A stretch of 36,910 nt of DNA, from contig NZ_JACTUZ010000032.1 of NCBI RefSeq assembly GCF_014490445.1, forward strand, positions 1-36,910, read 5' to 3'. The notes beneath the pieces are model-generated. The model was not told where the DNA came from, did not search any database, and saw only the letters and a program-made list of their open reading frames with translations. Positions 1 to 6,800 of the stretch are shown here, piece by piece (the stretch's first letter is position 1; each line of letters starts with the position of its first letter). The stretch comes from Pseudoroseomonas ludipueritiae. Lineage in GTDB: Bacteria > Pseudomonadota > Alphaproteobacteria > Acetobacterales > Acetobacteraceae. A program made the position numbers and the translations under genes.

Positions 1-254
1 GGCAGGCCGATCACCCGTGCCTCCGGCATGGCCACCGCCAGCGCCGGCGCCATGCTGTCGCAGATGGCCAGCCGCAGCCGCCCCGCGCCCGCCCGCAGCG
101 CGGCGGTGCCGGAAAGCAGCACGGCGCCCGGCACTTCCTCGCTGCCGCCGGCCACCAGCACGCTGCCGCGCGCATCCTTGCTGCCGCCACCATCATGTTT
201 CGGCAGCGGCATACCGCGCAGCAGGGCGGCATCCACCGGTGTCGTGGCGCTCAT
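1..254 (-). CDS. nnrD: ADP-dependent NAD(P)H-hydrate dehydratase, N-terminal part (runs off the left edge)
   Basis: The first 84 codons of a protein that continues beyond base 1. The family (YjeF C-terminal, ribokinase-like fold) dehydrates damaged, hydrated NAD(P)H using ADP, so it is a cytosolic metabolite-repair enzyme. Seen here: a glycine-rich GSVLVAGG stretch near residues 31-38, then a PGAVLLSGTAALRAGAGRL segment, which is the characteristic first part of this fold. It begins with ATG at 254, overlapping the TGA of the histidine phosphatase (ATGA), so the two genes are probably translationally coupled. The epimerase (NnrE) half is not fused to the N-terminus here, unlike the bifunctional form. 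The active-site region is outside the window, so the assignment rests on the N-terminal third only. Confidence 0.8.
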   Translation of the reverse strand, partial: MSATTPVDAALLRGMPLPKHDGGGSKDARGSVLVAGGSEEVPGAVLLSGTAALRAGAGRLRLAICDSMAPALAVAMPEARVIGL

Positions 255-1012
255 CGCGGCGCGCCGCCATGCGGCTCGGCGGTGGTCTCGGTACCCTCCC
301 GCACCAGTGGCGTGGTGATGTTGTAGTGCCGCAGCACCATGCCGCCATCCGGGCCATGCGCGCCATCGAAGGCATATTCCGTCAATCCGCAATTGGCGAT
401 GTCGCCTTCGCGGTCGATGGCCAGGATCTCCTCCTCCGTCAGCCCTTCCAGCAGATAGCGCAGGCAGAGCACCACCACCTGATGCCCCACGATCAGCACG
501 CGCCGCCCGCCATGCCGCAGGCAGATGCTGTCCAGCGCCGAGCGCAGCCGCAGGATCACGTCGCACCAGCTCTCGCCCCCCGGCGGCCGGTGGTAGAACT
601 TGCCCAGGGAGCGGCGGAAGGCGGCCTGCTCCGGAAAATGCTCGGCGATGCCATGCGTGGTTAGGCGGTCCAGCACGCCGAATTCCTTTTCACGCAGCCG
701 CTCATCCAGCAGGAAGCCGATCCTGTCCCCCTCCAGCCCCGCCTCGCGCCGGATCAGCTCCGCCGTGTGGCGTGCCCGGCGATAAGGCGAGGCGAAGATC
801 ACCTCCGGCCGCTCCTCCGCCGGCAGGCCGCCGAACCAGCGGCCCAGGGCGCGGGACTGCTCCTCCCCCAGCGCGCTCAGCGGCACGTCCACGTCGCGCT
901 CGGCGATGTCGATGCGCGCCTGCCGCGCCGCCTGCGCCGCCGCGCGCGCGACATTGCCCGCACTTTCGCCGTGCCGGACAATCCAGAGCCGGTCGGGCCA
1001 TCCCTGCTGCAT
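251..1012 (-). CDS. Histidine phosphatase family protein (phosphoglycerate-mutase-like)
   Basis: A 253-residue cytosolic phosphatase of the branch 1 histidine phosphatase superfamily. The catalytic RHGES motif lies at residues 13-17, with H14 the expected phospho-acceptor. SPYRRA (75-80) supplies the conserved phosphate-binding Arg, GGES is at 145-148, and the second catalytic His is H177 in the VLIVGHQ stretch. The substrate cannot be told from sequence. I chose the ATG at 1012, with GGGAG 9 bases upstream, because it puts RHG at the usual distance from the N-terminus. A longer frame back to 1183 would translate the intergenic repeat at 1080-1129 and is rejected. The 3' end overlaps the start of the nnrD-like gene by 4 bases. 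Confidence 0.88.
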   Translation of the reverse strand: MQQGWPDRLWIVRHGESAGNVARAAAQAARQARIDIAERDVDVPLSALGEEQSRALGRWFGGLPAEERPEVIFASPYRRARHTAELIRREAGLEGDRIGFLLDERLREKEFGVLDRLTTHGIAEHFPEQAAFRRSLGKFYHRPPGGESWCDVILRLRSALDSICLRHGGRRVLIVGHQVVVLCLRYLLEGLTEEEILAIDREGDIANCGLTEYAFDGAHGPDGGMVLRHYNITTPLVREGTETTAEPHGGAPR

Positions 1013-1079
1013 GCCAAGGCGCTCCCTGTGCTGTTTCGCGGAAGGGCAACGCGCGACATGGCTGGAGGTGTCGGAAAGG

Positions 1080-1129
1080 TTGAGGGAATGAATTCCCTCA
1101 AACTCCCTTCTTTCTTTTTTCGAGTTTTC
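1080..1129 (+). repeat. Hairpin repeat copy 1 (palindrome plus T-tract), antisense to the phosphatase gene
   Basis: The palindrome has 10-base arms, TTGAGGGAAT and ATTCCCTCAA, around a two-base centre at 1090-1091. It is followed by a CTCCC tract, CTTCTTTCTTTTTT (1107-1120) and CGAGTTTTC. It belongs to the family seen at 1260, 27104, 27207, 32731 and 32861, but the stem has changed from GGGGG/CCCCC to GAGGG/CCCTC on both sides, so pairing is kept. No plus-strand gene ends here; the copy lies about 70 bases upstream of the phosphatase start, pointing away from it. Confidence 0.85.
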
Positions 1130-1259
1130 AGGCGCGCCTGCGGCGGCACCTTTCACGCACGGCACGCGTGAGGGCTTGGCCATCCGGCGACTGCGGTTCA
1201 GCCCGCATGGCCTTCATGGAAGACATCACGGCGCCGACCGCCTGAGCCCGAACCCGCTC

Positions 1260-1300
1260 GAAGAAAAAAGAAGGGGGTCCGGGGGAATTCATTCCCCCGG
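1260..1300 (-). terminator. Hairpin repeat copy 2, terminator of selO
   Basis: Read on the minus strand, just past the selO stop codon (1304-1306), is a 10-bp stem with arms CCGGGGGAAT and ATTCCCCCGG (1279-1300). It is followed by a C-tract and CTTCTTTTTTC (to 1260). The stem plus T-tract fits intrinsic termination, although about 9 bases separate the stem from the T-run. Together with copy 1 it forms an inverted pair flanking 1130-1259. Confidence 0.75.
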
Positions 1301-1303
1301 CCT

Positions 1304-2773
1304 TCAGGTCCCGCAGAAAGTCTGCTGCACCATTTCCGCCGGCTCTGGCGGCAGGGAGAAGCTTTCCCGCCCCGGCTGGTCCTCGAAGGGGCGGGAGAGC
1401 ACGTCGAGCAGCGTTTCGAAAGGCCCGTAGTCACCGAAGGAGACAGCGGCGTTCAGGGCCGCCTCCACCCGGTGGTTGCGCGGGATGAAGAGCGGGTTCA
1501 CCGCGCGCAGGGCGGCGGCGCGGGCCTCGGGGGTTGCCTGCTCCCGCTCCAGCCGCTGGCGCCAGCGGGCGGCCCAGTCGTCATAACCGGCGGGGTCGGA
1601 GAAGAGTGCGCGGGCCGCTGCGTCGTCGCCCAAGGCTGCGCCGCAGAGGGCGCGGAAGGTCAGGGTGAAATCCGCCTTCTGCGCCGCCATCAGGTCCAAC
1701 AGGGCCTGGGCCAGGGCCACGTCGCCTTCCTCCGCCGAGGAAAGGCCGATCTTGCGGCAGAGGCCGGTATTCCAGGCATCCTCGAAGCGCGGTGCGAAGC
1801 CGGTCAGTGCCTGGCGGGCGGCGGCCAGGGCGGCCTCATCATCCTCCGCCAGCAGCGGCAGCAGGCATTCGGCCAGGCGCGCCAGGTTCCACTGCACCAC
1901 CGGCGGCTGGTTGCCGTAGGCGTAACGGCCGTAATAGTCGATGGAGGAGAAGACCGTCGCCGGGTCATAGGCATCCATGAAGGCGCAGGGGCCGTAGTCG
2001 ATGGTCTCGCCCGAGATGGTGGTGTTGTCGGTGTTCATCACGCCATGGATGAAGCCGATGAGCATCCAGCGGGCGACCAGGTCGGCCTGCGCCGCCACCA
2101 CGGCTTCCAGCAGCGCGAGGTAGCGGTTGGGTGCCGCGGCGACCTGCGGGTAGTGGCGGTCGATGCAGTAGTCGGCCAGCAGGCGCACCGCCTCCTCATC
2201 CCCGCGCGCGGCGAAATACTGGAAGGTGCCGACGCGGATATGGCTGGCGGCGACGCGCGTCAGCACGGCGCCCGGCAGTGCGGTCTCGCGCCGCACCGTC
2301 TCCCCGGTGGTGACGGCGGCGAGCGCCCGGGTGGTGGGGATGCCGAGCGCCGCCATGGCCTCGGCCACGATGTATTCGCGCAGCACCGGGCCCAGCGCGG
2401 CGCGGCCGTCGCCCTGGCGGGAAAAGGGCGTGGGGCCGGAGCCCTTGAGCTGGATGTCGCGCCGCTGGCCGTCGCGCCCCAGCACCTCGCCCAGCAGGAT
2501 GGCGCGGCCGTCGCCCAATTGTGGGGAAAAGCCGCCGAACTGGTGCCCGGCATAGGCCTGGGCGATGGGCTCGGCACCGGGCGGGATGCTGTTGCCAGCC
2601 AGGATGGCGACGCCCTCGGGGCTGGCCAGGGCGGCGGGGTCCAGGCCCAGGCTTTCCGCCAGCGCGGCATTCACCCGCACCAGGGCGGGGGCGCGCACCG
2701 GGGTAGGGTTCAGCCGGGCGAAGAAGCGCTCCGGCAGGCGCGCGTAGCTGTTGTCGAACACAAAGCCGGGCAT
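1304..2773 (-). CDS. selO: Protein adenylyltransferase SelO
   Basis: A 489-residue pseudokinase-fold AMPylase; the family transfers AMP from ATP to Ser/Thr/Tyr of target proteins and is linked to redox homeostasis. The family signature [17 protein letters not shown] is at 75-91, the QLKGSG nucleotide-binding Lys segment at 108-113, and the MNTDN/IDYGP stretch places the likely catalytic and metal residues at D249, N250 and D259. A Cys sits third from the C-terminus (C487), where eukaryotic SelO carries selenocysteine. The length is close to the E. coli protein (about 480). I chose ATG 2773 because AAGGA lies 8 bases upstream and the protein then starts at the conserved FDNSYARLP region; an upstream in-frame ATG at 2821 has less support. 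A terminator follows immediately. Confidence 0.95.
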   Translation of the reverse strand: MPGFVFDNSYARLPERFFARLNPTPVRAPALVRVNAALAESLGLDPAALASPEGVAILAGNSIPPGAEPIAQAYAGHQFGGFSPQLGDGRAILLGEVLGRDGQRRDIQLKGSGPTPFSRQGDGRAALGPVLREYIVAEAMAALGIPTTRALAAVTTGETVRRETALPGAVLTRVAASHIRVGTFQYFAARGDEEAVRLLADYCIDRHYPQVAAAPNRYLALLEAVVAAQADLVARWMLIGFIHGVMNTDNTTISGETIDYGPCAFMDAYDPATVFSSIDYYGRYAYGNQPPVVQWNLARLAECLLPLLAEDDEAALAAARQALTGFAPRFEDAWNTGLCRKIGLSSAEEGDVALAQALLDLMAAQKADFTLTFRALCGAALGDDAAARALFSDPAGYDDWAARWRQRLEREQATPEARAAALRAVNPLFIPRNHRVEAALNAAVSFGDYGPFETLLDVLSRPFEDQPGRESFSLPPEPAEMVQQTFCGT

Positions 2774-2823
2774 GCGGTCAGTCCTTGGAAGCCGTCCCGC
2801 CGGGGAGGCAGCGGGGATCATTC

Positions 2824-2870
2824 ATGGATGGGGCGATGCCCCGGGCATGGATGGGGCGGTGCCCCGGGGC
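2824..2870. repeat. Two tandem 23-24 base repeats, each with a GGGGC/GCCCC hairpin
   Basis: Two consecutive units (2824-2846 and 2847-2870) start ATGGATGGGGCG and end TGCCCCGGG, differing at one internal base and by one extra G. Each holds a GGGGC-GCCCC type hairpin. They sit about 50 bases upstream of the selO start, between selO and the small zinc-finger gene. A further CGGGGC/GCCCCG hairpin lies at 2976-2991, just after the small gene's stop, and may be its terminator. Function unknown. Confidence 0.7.
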
Positions 2871-2996
2871 CGGCGTCAATGCTCCAGTGCCGGGCAGCAC
2901 CGCCCCGGCTGGGCTGGCCAGGGGCACGACGCCTTTCTCCAGCAGGCCGGAGGCCCGCCGCGCGTCAGGCGTGAACGGGGCCGGTGCCCCGCCGCA

Positions 2997-3185
2997 TCAG
3001 GCGCCGCCAATGCCCTTGTTGACGATGCCGGTGCCGCGGCAGGCCTCGCAGGCACGGCCTTCGACGCGGCCGGTGCCCTGGCACTCGGGGCAGATGTCGT
3101 CGCCTGTGCCCTCAGTGCCCACGGGGGCATCGTCGCCAGGCTTGCCGGAGGTGCCGGCGGAGTTGGGGGAGGACGTGCCGGTCAT
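2997..3185 (-). CDS. Small protein with paired DnaJ-type CxxCxGxG zinc motifs (copy 1)
   Basis: A 62-residue protein. An acidic, Gly/Ser/Thr-rich and probably disordered N-terminus (1-30) is followed by two CxxCxGxG modules: C32, C35 with G39, and C46, C49 with G53. These match one half of the DnaJ cysteine-rich zinc domain, so four Cys can bind a single zinc. There is no J domain. ATG 3185 has GGAG 6 bases upstream. A paralogue of 55 residues lies at 5638-5805, on the other side of the SDR and patatin genes. Its role is unknown; chaperone-like or partner-binding zinc ribbon activity is a guess from the motif. Confidence 0.75.
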   Translation of the reverse strand: MTGTSSPNSAGTSGKPGDDAPVGTEGTGDDICPECQGTGRVEGRACEACRGTGIVNKGIGGA

Positions 3186-3376
3186 GGTCGCTCCACTTTC
3201 TGCTGGGTAGAAGCCAAACGCCGGAAGCCGCCGGCTGTTGCGAGCCGGAGGCGATGCTGCGTTGCGGCAAAGCCTGATGGCAGGGGGCAACCCGGCGCCG
3301 GCCGGGCGGTTGAATCGGCCAGGCCGGTGCGACACCGCTGCCGGCTGCCCCACCCATGCCCGACAGCAGGAAGCCC

Positions 3377-4426
3377 ATGGAACCGCAGACCCAAGGCCGC
3401 GTCGTCGTCATCACCGGCGCTTCCAGCGGCATCGGCCGCGCCACCGCCCTGGCCTTCGCGCGGCAGGGCGCGCGGCTGGTGCTGGCCGCCCGCCGCACGG
3501 AGAAGCTGGAGGAAGCCGCCCGCGCCTGCGAGGCCGCCGGCGGCACCGCCCTGGCCGTCACCACCGACGTGACGGAGGAAGCGCAGGTGGAGGCGCTGGG
3601 CCGCGCGGCGCTGGAACGCTTCGGGCGCATCGACCTCTGGTTCAACAATGCCGGCGTCGGCGTCTTCGGCCGGCTGGAATCCATCCCCGCTGAGGCCTGG
3701 CGGCGGGTGATCGAGGTGAATGTCTTCGGCTACATGCACGGCGCCCGGGTGGCGATGCGGCAGTTCCGCGCCCAAGGGCATGGCACGCTGGTGCAGAACG
3801 CCTCCATCGTTGGCATCACCGCCAAGCCCGACAGCACCGCCTATGCCACCAGCAAATGGGCCATCCGCGGCTTTTCCGAGGCGCTGCGGCAGGAGGTGCT
3901 GGACCAGCCCGGCATCCATGTCTGCACCGTGCTGCCCTCGGTGATCGACACGCCCTTCTTCCAGCACGCCGCCAATTTCAGCGGCCGCAGCGTGCGCGCG
4001 GCGCCCCCGGTCTATACCGCCGAGGAAGTGGCCGATGCGGTGCTGGGCCTGGCCGAGCGGCCGCAGGACGAGGTGATCGTGGGCGGCTTCGGCAAGCTGG
4101 CCGCCGCGCAGAAACAGATGGCGCCGCATCTGACAAGCTGGATGACCGGCCGCCTGCTGCATCGCGGCTTCCTGTCCGACCGCCCCAGCGGCGAAAGCAC
4201 CGGCGGGCTGTTCGAGCCCGCGCGGGACGAGATGGGCGTGGAAGGCGGCTGGCGCGCCCGGCCGGAAAGCGGCGGCGCACCGCTGGCCGCCGCCACCTCG
4301 ATCGCGGCGCTTTCGGTGGAGATGGCCTCCATCCCCTTCCGCATGGCCGATCTCAGCATGACCACCGGCTTCCGCATGCTGGAAGCCATGCAACCGGCCC
4401 TCAAACCCGGGCCGGTGTCGCGTTGA
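3377..4426 (+). CDS. SDR family oxidoreductase with long C-terminal extension
   Basis: A 349-residue short-chain dehydrogenase/reductase. The Rossmann dinucleotide site GASSGIG is at 14-20, NNAG at 90-93, and the catalytic set S143, Y156 and K160 is intact (YATSK). Classical SDRs are about 250 residues; this one carries roughly 100 further residues after the catalytic domain, with a Met- and Ala-rich tail. The tail suggests a subgroup whose substrate I cannot name. I chose ATG 3377 (AGGA five bases upstream) over the ATG at 3356. The patatin-like lipase follows after 10 bases in the same direction, so lipid or acyl metabolism is a reasonable but unproven setting. Confidence 0.9.
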   Translation: MEPQTQGRVVVITGASSGIGRATALAFARQGARLVLAARRTEKLEEAARACEAAGGTALAVTTDVTEEAQVEALGRAALERFGRIDLWFNNAGVGVFGRLESIPAEAWRRVIEVNVFGYMHGARVAMRQFRAQGHGTLVQNASIVGITAKPDSTAYATSKWAIRGFSEALRQEVLDQPGIHVCTVLPSVIDTPFFQHAANFSGRSVRAAPPVYTAEEVADAVLGLAERPQDEVIVGGFGKLAAAQKQMAPHLTSWMTGRLLHRGFLSDRPSGESTGGLFEPARDEMGVEGGWRARPESGGAPLAAATSIAALSVEMASIPFRMADLSMTTGFRMLEAMQPALKPGPVSR

Positions 4427-4436
4427 AGGCGCGCGC

Positions 4437-5528
4437 ATGCTGAACGCATTGGTGCTCTCGGGCGGCGTCGCGCTCGGGGCTTTCGAGGCTGGCATCTGCG
4501 CCGCGCTGGAGGCGGAAGGCGCGCCGCGCCCGGATTGGGTGGCAGGTGCCTCGGCCGGGGCGGTAAATGCCGCCATCTTCGCCGGCAATCCGCCAGAACT
4601 GCGCGCGGCCCGGCTGCGGCAGTTCTGGGAAGACATGGCGGAGGACCCGGTGCCGGGCTTCTCCCTGTTCTTCGGCGCGCCGCCCGACGGCCTGCTGCGG
4701 CGGGCGCATAACCGCGCGGCGGCGCTGCAAAGCCTGCTCTTCGGCCGCCCCGGCCTGTTCACGCCCCGCCTTTCGCTGGAAGCGCTGCTGGGGCAGGCAT
4801 CCTCGCTCTACGACCTCACGCCCCTGCGCCGCCGCCTGCCGGAGCTGGTGGATTTCGACCGCCTCAACAACGGCACCATGCGCGTCACCCTGGTGGCCGT
4901 CGATGTCGCCACCGGGGAGCGCCTGGTCTTCGACACCGCCCACGGCACGCGCATCGGGCCGGAGCATGTGGTGGGCTCCTGTGCCCTGCTGCCGCTCTTC
5001 GCGCCCGTGGAGGTGGAAGGGCGGCTGCTGGGGGATGGCGGGCTGGCCTCCAACGCGCCGGTGGACCTGGTGCTGGAGGAAGGCGGGGGGGAGATGCTCT
5101 GCATCCTGGCGGAACTCTTCGCCGCCGCCGGCCGGCCGCCGGGCAATCTTTCGGGCTCGCTGGCGCGGGCGGGGGATCTGGCGCTGGGCAACCAGACGCA
5201 GCGGCTGCTGGAAGGCCATGCCCGGCTGCTGCGGCTGCGCGAATCCCTGCACCGCCTCGCCGCCCTGGTGCCGGAGGAGCGCCGCGCCGAGCCGGAGGTG
5301 GCGGCCCTGCTGGCCGAGGCCGCGCCCCCTGCCCGCGCCACGGTGCTGCGCATCGGCTATCGCGCGCCGCCGGACGAGGCCGGGGCGGGCAAGCTCTTCG
5401 ACTTCTCCCGCGCCACCACCGCCGACCGTTGGAAGGCCGGGGAAGAGGCCCTGCGCCGGGGGTTGCGCAAGCTGGCGGAAGCGCCGGCACCCGGGCCGGG
5501 GCTGGCGCTGCATGAGGTGGAAAGCTGA
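4437..5528 (+). CDS. Patatin-like phospholipase family protein
   Basis: A 363-residue lipid acyl hydrolase with the complete Ser-Asp dyad. The oxyanion-hole glycine stretch SGGVALGAFEAG is at 8-19, the nucleophile elbow GASAG (S39) at 37-41, and DGG (D200) at 200-202. No signal peptide is evident, so it is probably cytosolic or membrane-peripheral. AAGG lies 8 bases before the ATG. It follows the SDR gene by 10 bases, likely one transcript. Members cleave acyl chains from phospholipids or other acyl esters; the substrate is not readable from the sequence. Confidence 0.92.
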   Translation: MLNALVLSGGVALGAFEAGICAALEAEGAPRPDWVAGASAGAVNAAIFAGNPPELRAARLRQFWEDMAEDPVPGFSLFFGAPPDGLLRRAHNRAAALQSLLFGRPGLFTPRLSLEALLGQASSLYDLTPLRRRLPELVDFDRLNNGTMRVTLVAVDVATGERLVFDTAHGTRIGPEHVVGSCALLPLFAPVEVEGRLLGDGGLASNAPVDLVLEEGGGEMLCILAELFAAAGRPPGNLSGSLARAGDLALGNQTQRLLEGHARLLRLRESLHRLAALVPEERRAEPEVAALLAEAAPPARATVLRIGYRAPPDEAGAGKLFDFSRATTADRWKAGEEALRRGLRKLAEAPAPGPGLALHEVES

Positions 5529-5637
5529 GGGTTGGGCCGGGCACGGGGGGGGCGCGGTGCAACGCCGGCCCTGGAAGGGGGTTTCGGCCATGCTGGCCGC
5601 CGCCGGCCTTCACGGCGGCGGCAGTGGAGGAAGCACC

Positions 5638-5805
5638 ATGCCCCAGACCCCGCCGATCAACACCCCCGGCACGGAGGAGCCCGCCGCGCCGCAGACAGCC
5701 GAGAATACCTGCCGCCGCTGCGGCGGCAGCGGCAAGCTGGACAACAAGCCCTGCCCCGCCTGCGATGGCCGGGGCACCGTGACCGTGACGGTAGGGGACG
5801 CCTGA
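5638..5805 (+). CDS. Small protein with paired DnaJ-type CxxCxGxG zinc motifs (copy 2)
   Basis: A 55-residue protein with a Pro/Thr-rich N-terminus and two CxxCxGxG modules: C25, C28 with G32, and C39, C42 with G46. The order and spacing match the 62-residue protein encoded at 2997-3185, so the two are paralogues. It lacks any J domain or substrate-binding domain. GGAGGAA lies about 5 bases before the ATG. It lies 109 bases after the patatin gene in the same direction and could be cotranscribed. A strong 10-bp hairpin follows at 5820-5845. Function unknown. Confidence 0.75.
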   Translation: MPQTPPINTPGTEEPAAPQTAENTCRRCGGSGKLDNKPCPACDGRGTVTVTVGDA

Positions 5806-5819
5806 GCCGCGGTTCGCAT

Positions 5820-5845
5820 CCCGGCGGCCACGCAGGGCCGCCGGG
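5820..5845 (+). terminator. Perfect 10-bp hairpin after the small zinc-motif gene
   Basis: Arms CCCGGCGGCC (5820-5829) and GGCCGCCGGG (5836-5845) with a six-base loop, 14 bases after the stop codon. No T-tract follows, so it may stabilise the 3' end or assist Rho rather than terminate by itself. Confidence 0.45.
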
Positions 5846-5903
5846 TCCATGAGAAGGCAAGCCGCCGGCGGGGCCTGAGGGGGGCACGCCGCCGGCTCCT
5901 GGC

Positions 5904-6254
5904 TCAGTGGCCGCTGGACACCCCGGTATGCCACACCGTGCTGGAGCGTATCTCCGTCGCACTGGCGGCGCGGCGCGGCAGCAGCGGCGTCGGACCTTGG
6001 ATGCCTTCCAGGGGCGCGAAGAAATATTCCACCGGCACGTTCAGCAGGCGGGCGCAGAGATAAAGCCGGCCCGGGCTGATGCGCGTGCGCCCTGCCTCAT
6101 ACTTGTGGATCAACTGCGTCGAGACGCCGAGGCTGGCGGCCAGCTGCATCTGGGTGATCTGGCGCTCCATCCGCAGCAGGCGCAGGCGCTTCGCCACATG
6201 CGCGTCGACCGTGGAGGCACCGGGCCCTCCCGTGCTCGTTGAACCGCTTCCCAT
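5904..6254 (-). CDS. XRE-family helix-turn-helix transcriptional regulator
   Basis: A 116-residue DNA-binding protein. A flexible Gly/Ser/Thr N-terminus (1-15) is followed by a Cro/CI-type helix-turn-helix at about 19-72; QMQLAASLGVSTQLIHKYE holds the turn and recognition helix. The C-terminal 40 residues match no domain I recognise, so there is no evident sensor or protease domain. ATG 6254 is preferred over the longer frame to 6467, whose extra residues are low-complexity and unlike the family. It is convergent with the small zinc-motif gene; its targets are unknown. Confidence 0.85.
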   Translation of the reverse strand: MGSGSTSTGGPGASTVDAHVAKRLRLLRMERQITQMQLAASLGVSTQLIHKYEAGRTRISPGRLYLCARLLNVPVEYFFAPLEGIQGPTPLLPRRAASATEIRSSTVWHTGVSSGH

Positions 6255-6800
6255 GCCACCGCCTTTCCTTGTTCTCGCCTTGTGTCGGCCCGCAGGAAGG
6301 CAGCCGGCCGCGGTGCCAGGATGTCTCGCGGCGGGCTGTGCGTAACAGTCGAGATGCACCGGGAAAGGTCGTCGCCCAGGGCGGGGAAGCGGCCCTTTGT
6401 CGCGTTTTGTCAGAACCGCTGCCGGATGGCACATCCGGAGCTTCCGTTTCACTTGCGTTCCTCGCAAGCGCCTCCAGATGCCGAAAGGCGCGGCTCAAGC
6501 ATAAGCCAAGCCAAGCTGTAGCTTCGCGCTATGTTTCAAAGTGGCATTGGAGAGGCCGAATGCAACCGTGAGTAATGAGCCCTCACCAGCATCGCTTGCG
6601 TGCAAGGTAAATTAGGGCTCTTTGGACCAGCTTCAGCTAGAGAATTTCCCGTATAAGGTGCAAACCTGTCACAGATTCCAGCAAAAGTGCTGATAATGAG
6701 AGCAAAATTCGCTGAACAGTTGCGGGCTTTCTGGCGCATCAACACATTCACCGTTAGTTGAACGATACCGAAGCATGTGACGACCCACACAGAGGCGGGG
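6255..6800. other. Intergenic region, upper part GC-rich and lower part markedly AT-richer
   Basis: 546 bases between the divergent XRE regulator and histidine kinase genes. From about 6520 to 6790 the base composition drops to near half GC, clearly below the surroundings, which is typical of a promoter and operator region. I see a small hairpin (GGATG/CATCC near 6423-6435), but no promoter pair I would defend. A minus-strand open frame at 6536-6790 encodes a product unlike any family I know and is judged non-coding. Confidence 0.5.

Noticed and set aside
1013-1183. N-terminal extension of the histidine phosphatase back to 1183
   Set aside because: It would translate hairpin repeat copy 1, and the added residues do not resemble the family.
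3182-4762. 526-codon minus-strand frame opposite the SDR gene
   Set aside because: Shadow frame with low-complexity composition; the SDR catalytic residues are intact on the plus strand.
6536-6790. 84-codon minus-strand frame in the AT-richer gap
   Set aside because: No ribosome site, no recognisable product; the region better fits a promoter and operator area.
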